Positions 34,186-45,733 of a stretch of DNA of 64,000 nucleotides are shown here, piece after piece; position 1 is the stretch's first letter; the number at the start of each line of letters is the position of its first letter. The position numbers and the translations under genes are program-made. The stretch is from Rotaria sordida. Lineage: Eukaryota; Rotifera; Eurotatoria; Philodinida; Philodinidae. The notes under the pieces were generated by a model, which saw only the letters and a list, made by a program, of their open reading frames with translations, made no database searches and was not told where the DNA came from. The DNA lies in contig CAJNOL010000558.1 in NCBI GenBank assembly GCA_905250125.1, positions 1 through 64,000 of the forward strand, in the 5' to 3' direction.

Positions 34186-37100
34186 TTATTTTTTTTGATT
34201 ATTTAAATATTGTTTGATTTTTTCAAAATCAAAATATGTTTGTAAATCATTATTAAATTTTTTCATTGGTTCAATAGATGATAAATGCATTTCATCTAGT
34301 ATATCAGCTTCATTTAATAATTCAAAACGTAATGATGATACATCATTTTTAAGTTCTTTAATTACAATACCATCATTTGCTTCATTATCGCTAATATGTT
34401 TATTTTTATAATAGAGTAAAAAACGTCTAACAATACGTTCAATTACTATTTTATATGTTAATGTTTCATGTACAACATAACTACGTTGACGATCAAAGAT
34501 TCTTTCATGTTTAAATCTATCATATTGTATACTTCTATTATTTGTATCATTATTATCATTATTACGACGTCCAATATTAAGATCATCTAATTGATCATCT
34601 CTATTTCCATTTGATCGTTCATTATTATTTGTTGATGAACTATTAGACAAAATCATATGTTTTATTCGTTTTAATAGATAAATAAAAGATTTTGGCGTTG
34701 GACAAATATTCATTGGAACGGGTAAAGTATTTCCTAAATGAAAAAAAAAACAATAAGTCTGGTAAAAACAGATTCTATTTTGAATTTCACAAGAAAAACT
34801 TATAATTAGAACTGTAAGCTGATGAATTTAATCAACGGTTGTTAGAAAAAAAAGAAAAAAAGAAAACTTTTTTTGTTTTTTACCATCTCGTATATATTCC
34901 ATATAAAGTCTTGATCGAGCAAATTTCCATTCAACATCAGCTCGATCATCAATTGTATCAATAGTTTCTTCCATCATAGCAATTAAAGTATTAACAAGAA
35001 CAGTTACAGAAATAAATGTAAAAAGACCATAAATAACAAAACCAAGATTTGATGAAAATAAATCAAAACCTAATGCATAACGTTGTGGATCAGGTTTTTT
35101 ACATGTTAATGAAACAAGTTCATATCCTCGATCCTTAAAAATTATTAAAAAAATTATATTAATTAAGAATTTTTTATTCAATACATACTGGTAAATCATC
35201 TTCAGCAATAACTCCAAATAAAGTAAAAAATGTTGTTAATAGTGTTGATCCAAATCTATCACCGAAATAATAAATAGCTGGATATGCTCCAATTCTTTTT
35301 ATTTTATCACAACCATCAGAACATGTACAACTCTCATCCGTATCATTATTTCCATTACGTGATTGATCGGAAGATGTTATATTTGGAATTGTTTGATTTA
35401 GAAGCTCATAATATGGTAAACATCGAAAACTTTTTTCTACTGTTAAATTATTAAATTTCATCATATATGGAATTTTTGGTTCTGTATAATTTGATAATTT
35501 ATATAAACTTTCTTGTTGTTGAAAAGCCATAGCAAAATGAGAAAAAATTAGAAATAATGAACATGCAAATGCAATAAAAAAAATTAAAATGATTACAATC
35601 CATTTTGAAATATCAATTATCATACGTTCAAGCATTACCTTAAACAAACGAAAATAATTTTAAAAATTTTTCAAAAATGTTTTCTTTTTTTTTTTTTTTT
35701 GAATATTCATATGGTTCGAGACCGGACGAAAATCGCCGGGGTTGTAATCCTCTTCGCCGAAAAGCATTTCATCGAAAGACGCGTAGGACACTTTAGACTG
35801 TGCCGAGTCCTTTAATTTTTATATAGGTTTGTTCAGCATGAAGAGGTCAACTCATTTTACCTTCACCTTTGGGGTACCCTCCATGGCCAAAAAGTATTTT
35901 CGACGAAGTATGTTTCGGTGAAGAGTATATATACCAATCGAAGTATGTTGCAAGCGAGTACTATGCTTCTTAAGACTCCAACAACAGAAACTAATTCTTA
36001 GATATATCCGAAATCTATCAACAATATTTAGTTAACTTATCGATTTCTATTATTTATAACAATTCATTGAAATAATAAATATATGTGTACTTACTTGTAA
36101 TGGTCCAACAAATCCAATAATTGGTAATAGAAAACAAATTCGACAAATACTAGCAACATTTCCCATAGCAAAAAAAGCTTCAGCTAAATTTTGTGAATCA
36201 CCACTATTCCAATAATATCGATCAGCATTAAGCCAATAAAGTATATGATATGTTTTAGTAAGAAGATGTTGTTTTTCATCATCCAATGTCTCATTATAAC
36301 GTTTAATATGATTCCAATAATTTGATGAATGAAATTTATTCATTGATGTACGTGTTAAAAGCATAGTTGAATAGAGAAATATAAAATATAATATATAAAG
36401 AATATTCATTAAACAATCAACATAATTACCTAGAAGAATTATATTTTTTTTTTAATACATAAAATTCAAAAGATTATTATTATTTGTTAAACTTACTATG
36501 TGATGTTAAATAAACACGTATACCTGAACCAAATATTTGCTTTATTTCTTGCCAAACAAAACCAATAACCCAAATAAAAATAGCTATTTGAAATGGATTT
36601 GGTGCCATAAAACGAAGACTAATATTACATTTGATCAGAGAATCCATTCTATTATTATTATTACCATATTTATCTTCATTTAGACTAATTAAATCAGATC
36701 TTAATTCAGTATTTTCATAAATATGTTGAATATATAATTTATAAATAGTTGAATTATAATCCGAAAGATATTTTGTTTTTTGTAAATGTGATATAGAAAA
36801 ATAGCTCGATGCTACAATAAGACTAATAAATGCAAGATAAGAAACAATATATGCTTTTAATTTTAAATTTGGTTGATGACACTTAAAAGAAAAAAAGATA
36901 ATATTAAATATTTGATTAATATAATACATACTAATGAACCAATTTTTGATTTAGGAAAAATATAATATGTTAATAATAAAATTGGTAAACAAATAATAAA
37001 AGCAAGATAAAATAATACACGTTTTGTAAGATGTGCATTTTTAATTGCTGATAAATTTTCATACCATTTTTCCATTAATTTTTGTTGACAATTTGAATGT

Positions 37101-38652
37101 GATACAAATGCTTTTTCTTGATAAAGTATAGCTAAATCAAATCGAGCTAAATTTTCATATTTTTCTTCATTTGGTCGACCTGTTTTATTTAAAACAATTT
37201 CAAGTTCTTCATGTCCTCGAACATTATCAAGTAAACGTGTAACAAATATTGATAATTGATTAGCTAATTTTTTATAATCTTCACGAAAATAATGTTCAAC
37301 TTTAGCAAGTGTACGTAATTCATGACTTAATTCAAAAGCTTGTAAAATTGGATCAGGATATGTTAGAGCAATATAAACTTCAGATGAAAGACCTTTATAT
37401 GCAGATAAACGAACTTGTGCTTGACGAAATGAATCATAAGCAGAACTATCAGCACAATCAATACATGGACACATACTTGCATGTGGTTTTTTAATACGTT
37501 CACCTTTGAATAATAATTGATGAACGGTTTGTAAACGATTATATTGAGCAGCAAGAATAAGTGGAGCTAAGAAACAAAATTAGATTTGATAAGATATTCC
37601 TTTTTTATTGGTTCTAGTCGAAGTACTGAATTCAAGATACTCGTATACTAATGAGAGAACTACTGAAACTAATATTCGTTGTTTCAACTCATAAGGAGGT
37701 CACGGTATGACTGGAAAAATTCTAAGAGGGTTTCTACGTATGGATGTGTGGAGCAAGGTTATAACCATTTTATTGAATTGTTGTTGCATCTAGCTTTAAG
37801 TATTTACCGAAAATTCAACCTGAAATTTTCAGCTAAAACGAATGTTTCTTCATCAAGATATTGAATTTTCAAGTAAAATTGATTTTTGTGACAGACGAAC
37901 ATTCTTTTCGGCTGAAACTTTCAGGATATTCACCGAATCATCAGATCTATCTATAGACAAAATTTCAGGTTGAATTTTCGGTAAATACTTAACATTAAAC
38001 CGAAAATTCAATATGCCAGTCCTAACTCGACTCCAGAGATCCATTGGTACGATTTCTCTTAGCATTTTTCTAGTTTTACCGCAACCTTCTTATGAACTCA
38101 ATATAATCTCAAACGATGAGTATCAGTTTGCATAGTTTTCTCGTGAATTAGTGACATACTGGTGTCAAGGTACTTTGAATTTAGTATATTCACTCAAGTA
38201 TGTAATAAAGCTCGTATTGAAAAAAACTTACTTATATCAGAACTGAATTGTGAATCATCATAAGCTTGTGGATGTGTTGGATCAAGAAAACCACCACTAA
38301 ATGTTCGATAAGTTGGATGATTCATAATAAAATCAGCTATATTTGTATGACCCAAATAAATTGCTAAAAGAAGTGCATCACGAAATTTTTCATAAGGAAT
38401 TTTATCAAGTAAAACTTTGACAACTTCAAAATGTTCATTTTCAATAGCTAATTGAAGTGCACTTTTACCCATTTTATTTGATACATCAGCTTCAACTTCA
38501 TTATCTACTAAAAGTCGATGTACAAGCATATAATCACCATGTGCACAAGCAAATAGAAATAAATCAGTTGTATCTTCAAATGTTTTATTATAATATGTAC
38601 GACTAGTAGAAGAAGATACAGATTCTCGATGCGAAGGATAACGATGAGCCAT
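34186..38652 (-). CDS. TRPC: TRPC-type cation channel
   Basis: Seven minus-strand exons, 38232..38652, 36932..37566, 36497..36881, 36095..36429, 35189..35638, 34884..35133 and 34186..34733, join in one frame to give about 1007 residues. Order of features: N-terminal ankyrin-type repeats (GKSALQLAIENEHFEVVKVL; DALLLAIYLGHTNIADFIMN), the TRPC linker with the zinc-binding CPCIDC and AYKGLSSEVYIAL, six membrane segments, a Cys-rich S5-pore loop (CTCSDGC), pore helix TLLTTFFTLFGV, S6 VLVNTLIAMMEETI, the TRP helix EWKFARSRLYMEYI and the proline-rich TLPVPMNICPTPKS box. The C-terminal 150 residues are Asn-rich and then helical. TRPC channels are receptor-operated, calcium-permeable plasma-membrane channels (family knowledge). 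The first intron carries a foldback element and the fourth a GC-richer inverted repeat. The start is the first ATG before the ankyrin repeats; an additional 5' exon cannot be excluded. Confidence 0.92.
35740..35940. repeat. GC-richer inverted-repeat insertion in TRPC intron 4
   Basis: Intron 4 (35639-36094) is 456 bp and locally richer in GC than its surroundings. Segments near 35752-35780 (TCTTCGCCGAAAAGCATTTC) and 35908-35936 (TTTCGACGAAGTATGTTTCG) are imperfect reverse complements. This suggests a short foldback element inserted in the intron. Confidence 0.45.
37683..38105. repeat. Foldback element family A, copy 2, in TRPC intron 1
   Basis: The arms 37683 to about 37870 and about 37900 to 38105 are imperfect reverse complements (left CAACTCATAAGGAGGTCACG pairs with right GCAACCTTCTTATGAACTCA). 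The inner part shares CAACCTGAAATTTTCAGCT, AAGATATTGAATTTTC and GACAAAATTTCAGGTTGAA with the element at 16084-16580. It sits wholly within intron 1 (37567-38231) and accounts for most of its unusual length. Confidence 0.75.
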
Positions 38653-41420
38653 ATGAAGTTTTTTTTGTTTCAATCTCTGAAAAGTAGATCACAATAGAAA
38701 TATTATTTGAAAATACTTATCAATTTCTACTTTTGCTTATTTTCCATGTCTTTCGTATATACTACAGTAAAACCTACTTAATTCAGCATACATATATCCA
38801 ATATCTTGAGAACGAGAATGAATAAACGGTAAAATATTAGTCAACTTTTTTTTCGTAATTATGAAGGTATGAGCATACTGATCTGTGGACAAAAGATAAT
38901 GAGTTAACACTGAAGCATTATATCTATCATGCATTTGAGAAATGAAAATTTAAGGAAAAAAAAATCTTTTTCTGTCGAATCTTCAACTAGAGGAGGGAGG
39001 AAGAGGCTAAATGAATGTATTTAGAAGCTTATTACTTCCAAAACAAAGAATTGAATCTGCACTACTCATGATCTCCTAGTACTATCAAATAAACTGATGA
39101 TAAAGAAAGAGCTATACTGCATAAAAAGACTATAAAAAAATAGAGAAACAGATGGTGTTTTGTTAGTTTTTATTGCATCTCATATTTTATTTTTGCCAAC
39201 AATCTGCTCAACAATTATTTCTTTTTTCTTCTTTGGCGGAAAAAAATCCATGTACTTTCTTTGTCCTTGATAGAAATAAAAATCTTCGCTGCACATAAGT
39301 GTTCTTTTTATCTTACCAATTTAATCAAGTTTGTGAAAGAAATTCACTTTGTAGCAAAAAAGAACCTATTGCTTCATCAAATAAATATTTTTCATCTGTC
39401 AAATAATTTCTCTCTTATCGAAACAAAACAGATCAATATAATAACCAGAAGCATTTTAATTTCTTTGGAACTACTATTAGAGCTTTACGTTTTTTTTTCT
39501 TTTCTTCGATTATCGGTATTTTTTTTTCTTTCTCTTACATAGAACCAACCTACGTTGTTTGAACGCGTGCTTTCATGCTAAAAAAAGATAGCAACAAAAT
39601 TATGTAGGAAATAGTTGAGATCAAATATATAGCATGCTTTTATACACTACTGATGATGATAAAGGAAAAAAAAAGTGCCATGACAGGTCATTAATCTTTC
39701 TCTCTTTTACTTTTTTTTTGTTTTTTATTAACATGATTTACTCTTAATAATGTTCATTATATTCAAACACAACTGTTGACATAGGTTGATCCGGTATTCA
39801 ATGAACTTGTATTGTAAATTGACTTTTCTTTCGAGGTACGATGTGAAGCAATATGTCAATAAATGCAGAAATGATTTTGTTTTTCAAATAAAATCAAAAT
39901 AATAATAGATACAAATGATTAATCAATAGTTTTACTTATCGAAATAAAATAAGAAGAGGCAAGTGAGCATTTTCACTAAAAAGAATGAATATACTTAGAT
40001 ATAAAATTCAGAATTTTGTGTTTGTTCAAGAAAGAAAAAGATCTTTCTAATTTTTTTTCCATTAATAAATATTTATTTGTTGATTTCAAGTCGATAATTC
40101 CGCATTCAGGAAGCAAATAGATTTTGTCGAAGCCTTCGCAGAGGAAAAACTCCAACGATCGATAGAACTTGCACAGTGTTCCGTGTTAGAAAGAATTCTC
40201 TCAACTTTGGTCGAAAGTAAAAATGTCGACAATTGAACTTGAGACTTCTGAATATTTTCTCATTTAGAAAATTAGAAAACCAAATAGCTGAAGTCAAAAT
40301 CAAATGTTTATCAATTATACTGAAAAAAAAACTGAATGACAAGCTAAATACTTTGAAACATCAGTTTATCAACTTGAAATAATTTTCTTATTGTACAATC
40401 ATCATTGTTTTTTCATGCTACGATTAAAGACAAACCGTTGAGCAGATCAGATACTGTAATGCAATAATAATAATATCGATTATACATGTTTATTCAACTT
40501 TCTAATACTGGTTTTTTTTGCTTCGATGCGGTTCTCGACATAGATTTAGATGAAGAGTACATCGGAATCCATAATCGTTATCCCCAACAACACTCATCAA
40601 TAGCTGTCCACACATTTACCCACATCCACCTACATCCGCTCACGTCCATATTTTGCACTTTCGATGTTTTTTAGAATTCTACCAAAGGTAAATTTGCTGT
40701 CGGAAAGTGTCTGGTGACTTTCGACTGTTCCCTGCAGAAAACACAATAGAAGTTGACAGGAAATCACTCGAAAAATTCGAAGACTTTTTAACCGCAAGTA
40801 CTGTGCCGAACATCCATCGGTTTCTAGTGGCTTTGTGCGGGAATCAGCCTGTTAACTTTTACTTCGAACGAATTACTAGAAAACAGATGAAAAAACCCCA
40901 AATAAAAATAGTACGAATTGGTATTACATGATGCATTTTCCATGATACAGTTTGTTGAAATCTTTTGATTTCACTATATTAGTAATATATTCTCATATGA
41001 AATGAACTTGAATAGTTGGAATGACAAGTGAAATAATATGTAATATAAATAGACCTGCTGATAACGGACGTAAAGTTTCTAGGTAGCATTTTTGTTGAAT
41101 GACTTTGCTTCAAGGAGGAAACAGTTGGTTTTATGACCTTTCTCACTTTGGTGATTAATTTGACTTTATGATGACTTAAGTGATTGCCAAAACTATCAAA
41201 ACCACATAGATTATTTTAAACGTTAAATATATAATCAGAGCATTATACACAAGTCGAATATTCCACATGTTTGAACAACAAAAAAAGCTTATTAAGAACA
41301 TTCTTAGTCGCGCTGAAGTGTTCGATGCTATCTTGAAAGAGATTCGAAGTAACATTAAATTAAGCGAAAATCACAGCTTTTTAATGCAATTTAACATCAA
41401 GTAAAGAAAGACCATATAGA
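38653..41420. other. Intergenic region, no intact gene
   Basis: No gene is supported. A frame at 40707-40931 (75 codons, e.g. LEKFEDFLTASTVPNIHRFL) is GC-richer and protein-like but has no domain and no clear start or splice partner. Frames at 38737, 39261 and 40106 were not accepted. Confidence 0.5.
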
Positions 41421-41429
41421 AGCAAACAA

Positions 41430-43240
41430 ATTAGAAAACGAAATAGTCAATAAAAAAAATTATTTTCAAATTGTAATTTATCTGATAATTCTTCATAGCC
41501 GATAAGATGCTGCGATGTTGTTTTATTTGTTAGCAGCCAACGAACTTTCTACTTGTGCATGAACTTTTGTTTTCCAGTGATTTTCATATTCAAATACGAA
41601 GACATAGTTATAGATGCCATTGAATTAAATATACGTATACGGTGAAAATTGATGCCTGTTGCAATGTTGAGTTGATAAGTACTAGAATCATATTCCTCAT
41701 TCGTTTCTTGATCATCTTTATTGATTGTGTCCTTAAGGCTCGAGTTATCATGTTTAGTCTGAGAATCAGAAGATGTGCCTTTCAGAATAGCTTCATCAAT
41801 TGTATTCAAAAGTAGATCTTTATTAAATTCTTTCAAAAATAAAACTTTTCAAATCATTTAATGAAGCAATATTTTTTCCCGTCAATGCATCATCCACAGC
41901 AAGGCTAGAGAGTAGTCTAAAGACGTTATCAAAAACTCAAGAGACAAATTATTTCCAAAAACCATATTGCCGAATTAATTGCAGATGCTAGCGACTTCGC
42001 AGCTTTTTTGTAATGTTTGAAAAAAAGAAGAGGTGCCAAATCAATGATAGTGTGATTAATCATACTCTCGCTCTTGAGAACGTGTAGCATTGAGAGCTTT
42101 GTAGTACGATTGAGAAATTACATCACTGAAAAATTAACAATAGAGGAAAACGCGCCTGACATAGCTCTTGCAAATCGAAAAGTGCTTTCGCGTGTTTGGG
42201 AACTTAACATTGAGAAGCTGTTTCAACATTTGAGCAGCAGACAATAGTTTTATTATGGTCGTATTTCATCTTGATAGTTAACGAAGTCTACCACATGCGG
42301 CACATGAAAACAGAAAATCTTGGGTGATAAAGCCAAACAGGAATGCTCATGTTTCTATCAATATATTCGATAATGACGGAACGACTAAGTCTTAGATAAA
42401 AGTGAGTAGTCATAGACTTCAAGATTTCTTCTAGCTTTGATTATACATCGTCACTAGAGAGAATCTGTCATATAATGCAAAGTTCTATCTATGACTAAGA
42501 TGAATTTTCAACTTGATTAAACAGTGCTTGAGTTTATTAATATTGGCCGAAATACACTCGCAACTAATTATCATAGTAGCAACGCCCAATAGTAAGGGAT
42601 TTCCTAATCTTGTACATAAATTAATTGGATTTTGAAATCAAAGTATCAATTATCGACAACGAAGAAAAAACCATGTTTAGCTTGCTGGTACAGTTACTTC
42701 GAAAGCATAAACTCGATCGCTCAATGACATGATAGGAAGCAAAACAAAAACGTCCAACACAAGTCTCATGGCTCTTACATACTTAGAATCACCATCTGTT
42801 GAGAATCCTATTATCCGTATATATTTTCATAGATACTGCTCGAAAATCCATATCTATCACCATATAACGTCAAGTGATCTGTGGATGTGCGGTTGTGAGT
42901 ACGTTATCAGTAGTGACAGTCATCTGGAAAGAGGAATTCGTTGTTGTAGTAGAAGCAGTAATGATGAATCAAGAGATATGTGAAATTTTAGAGGGTTCGC
43001 CATGAATGTTCTTTGCCACTCCACCCAGTTTCTTAGTAAAAAGATCAAGACAATATTTAATCGAGCACTGTTTATCTGGTTTAACAATCTATGAATCATT
43101 GTTAAGAATAAAATACGTTTGTTTTTTTAATATTATTGATGTCCTTAGTATCAAGAGCAAAAACATCAAAGACATTGGATATACGTAGAGATAAATTAAC
43201 AGTTCGAATACTCTGAATCTTGAGCAATGCAGCTTCATCA
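41430..43240 (-). pseudogene. Fossil of an unnamed invertebrate gene or transposon family
   Basis: Protein-like segments follow each other in order on the minus strand but with many stops and frameshifts: about 43110-43240 (TVNLSLRISNVFDVFALDTK), 42980-43080 (CLDLFTKKLGGVAKNIHGEP), 42690-42815 (IIGFSTDGDSKYVRAMRLVL), 42470-42630 (TRLGNPLLLGVATMIISCEC), 42120-42190 (FRFARAMSGAFSSIVNFSV), 41549-41836 and 41510-41545 (VRWLLTNKTT). The combination of a S-x-DGDS-x-AMR block, a later FRxARSMSxxFSxxVNF block and a C-terminal W-LLTN block matches a repetitive family of long, unnamed proteins that I recall from several invertebrate genomes. No formal family name can be given. The copy is clearly non-functional. 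Confidence 0.45.
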
Positions 43241-43249
43241 GAATCGGGC

Positions 43250-45733
43250 AGATGACATACAATGATTGTCAAGAGTGTTGTGTCAACAAATATTTTTTTG
43301 TAAAATTACTGATGAGAAAATAATATAAATGTAGAAAGACGAGATGATATGTGTATATACGTATATAAAACGAATAACAAACTATCGTAAGATGCAAGAA
43401 AGGTAAAATTGATCAGTACGTATCGTATAGACAACAATATGGTTTTTTTGCTCTCTTTCGTCTGATATGTGCCATATACAAAAGAAATATATAAAGAAAA
43501 CACTATGAGTGCTTTCTACTTACATTAAATATATCTTTTCAGATTTAAAAGAAACAAATAAAAGAAATTTCCAGCTACTTGTTACTACTTGTCTAAATAA
43601 AGAAAGCACGTCTACAATGTCTTTTGATTGCTTCATTCACATCTCTATTGAGCTTCCTATACTAAAAAGCTTAATTAACAACCTAAAATTTCAAACTCGA
43701 CATTCTTAATATTGTATTGTTCTAATTTTCAATCTAATTATGCAAACTTGCTAATATATTTTTTTACAATATGCACCCGTCCGGACGTCTTTAATGTAAT
43801 TTTTGATTTCACAGTCGTTTTGATGTGTTTCAATTCTATTTGAATTTAATGACTTTTATATGACTTTCTTAACTTTAAGATGATTGGGAGGACGTGTTCA
43901 TGATGTGCTTTTTCTGTTGATGACTCAAAACATTGTTATCGACTATAAAAATTATTTTAATGACTTTCATGACTTTGAAAGTCAATCAAATCATCAAAGT
44001 CAACTGTGTCCTCTTGCTTTACTTACATTCAAATAGGAAATCAGTAACTTTTATATCTGGAAGTGACCAAGATATTCGATCTGCCTCAAGTTAATAGTGA
44101 AATAAGAATTATTAGAAGAGATAAAAGAGTTATTAACGCTGCAAACTTATGAAAACAGACTTTAGAAATCATTGATTAATTTATTCGATAGTGAGCAACA
44201 TTTAAAAAACAAGATGAATACTACAATAAATACACACTTCAAAATTAACAAAAAAGGATTTACTTGTTGTTGGAGTCATTTCTGAGTCGACGAATATATA
44301 ATTTTGAAGTTGCAACACTCCGTACGGAGCATAACTTGAAAAATATATATCGTTAAAAATATTTTCAAACGGTATTTTTAGCTTCATCGGAAGTGATTAA
44401 CAGGTATTTATCGCTATGTCGCACTAATTCACGCGATAATCAGATAGTTGCATGTGCACATCGAATACGTCTATATAATACGTCTATATAATACATGATA
44501 TTTGTTGTCTAATCGTAAGAATAGGTGATATTTTGTTTCGCAAGCATTGAGTATCATTGATAGTATAACTGATGGTAAGTTTCTACATCGTCTAATATTA
44601 AGTTGGCTGCCGTTCACAGGAAATAATTAAAAACTTCTAAATTCTACTGATTCTTCATTGATCTCAAAGGAAATATTTTTTTTAAGAACCTTTTTCTAAT
44701 ATCTTGCAAAAACCAAATTTTTTAATTAAGTAGATAGATCGGCTCTCTTCTATTGAAATATGATTGTAACTATAATAATGTTTGGTTTGTTCATGTCTGT
44801 ATCATGGTAGTTTTGCTTTTCGTAAACGTACGTCAATCACGGTTGAACAAACTAAAGTCGGTTCAAAGAAAGTCTTGTTATACAAACAAAAAAAATCTTC
44901 ATCATCAAACGTAATATTAATATTTTTCAAATGTGCGCATTATTGCGTAATGATAACAAAACATACCACAAATGTTTCTGTTTGAGTCTAACTTGGCTTT
45001 TTTATTTCGTTCATATTTTATAATAACTATTCTTTTCGTCTAAAGTCAATACTATAGATCATGACATCATGGTAATTCAGAATTTCATTCCTTATAGCCA
45101 ACAGGATCTGGCAAAATATACTAGTGTAATTCAATACATATATTGTAATTATTTCTGATGTGATAAAAATGATAATGTGTTGCGAATTTGAGAGACATAT
45201 TCCATGTAGATGGGGAAAAAGAGTAATATACACACCAGACCCATACATTCTCAATCAATTCCAAAAGATCTAGAAAATCAGGAATTAATCAATAGTAAAA
45301 TTGAAGTAGATAATTATATTATGCATTTCAAACTGTTAACTAATCTACGTAGTTTAACATAGAGAAATGAACTACAATCTGTATATGTTCTCCACCGATA
45401 CAGACTAGATATAAGTGACATCTATATACACATCAGCAACGTTGAGTTGTACTACAGAATTTTCATTTATATTTAAATTATATTTAATTAAACAATACTT
45501 CGATGTTCATAGAGAACATGTACTAATACTAACCTTGAAAATATGGATTCCAGTACAATCCATAGTCGAAACACATTGATAGTCCTGCTGATTAATGTAT
45601 GGCTAAAAACTAATATAGTTACACAAACTAGCAAATTCTATGTATAGAATGATGATTCATCTAGTTTTCATTCACTATTATTGTTGTTTTATTCTTTTTA
45701 AATAGATTAGTATTAAAATTTGCTAGTAGAAAA
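43250..45733. other. Intergenic region, no gene supported
   Basis: Short frames only. A minus-strand frame at 44202-44387 (MKLKIPFENIFNDIYFSSYA...) could be a first exon with a GTAAAT donor, but no following exon was found. A tandem duplication of about 17 bp (ACGTCTATATAAT) lies at 44467-44494. The promoter of the TIA-1-like gene is presumed to lie near the end of this region. Confidence 0.5.

Noticed and set aside
38737..38934. Possible upstream exon of the TRPC gene (65-codon minus frame)
   Set aside because: It has no similarity to TRPC N-termini and ends in a stop without a clear in-phase donor; the ATG at 38652 gives a normal TRPC start.
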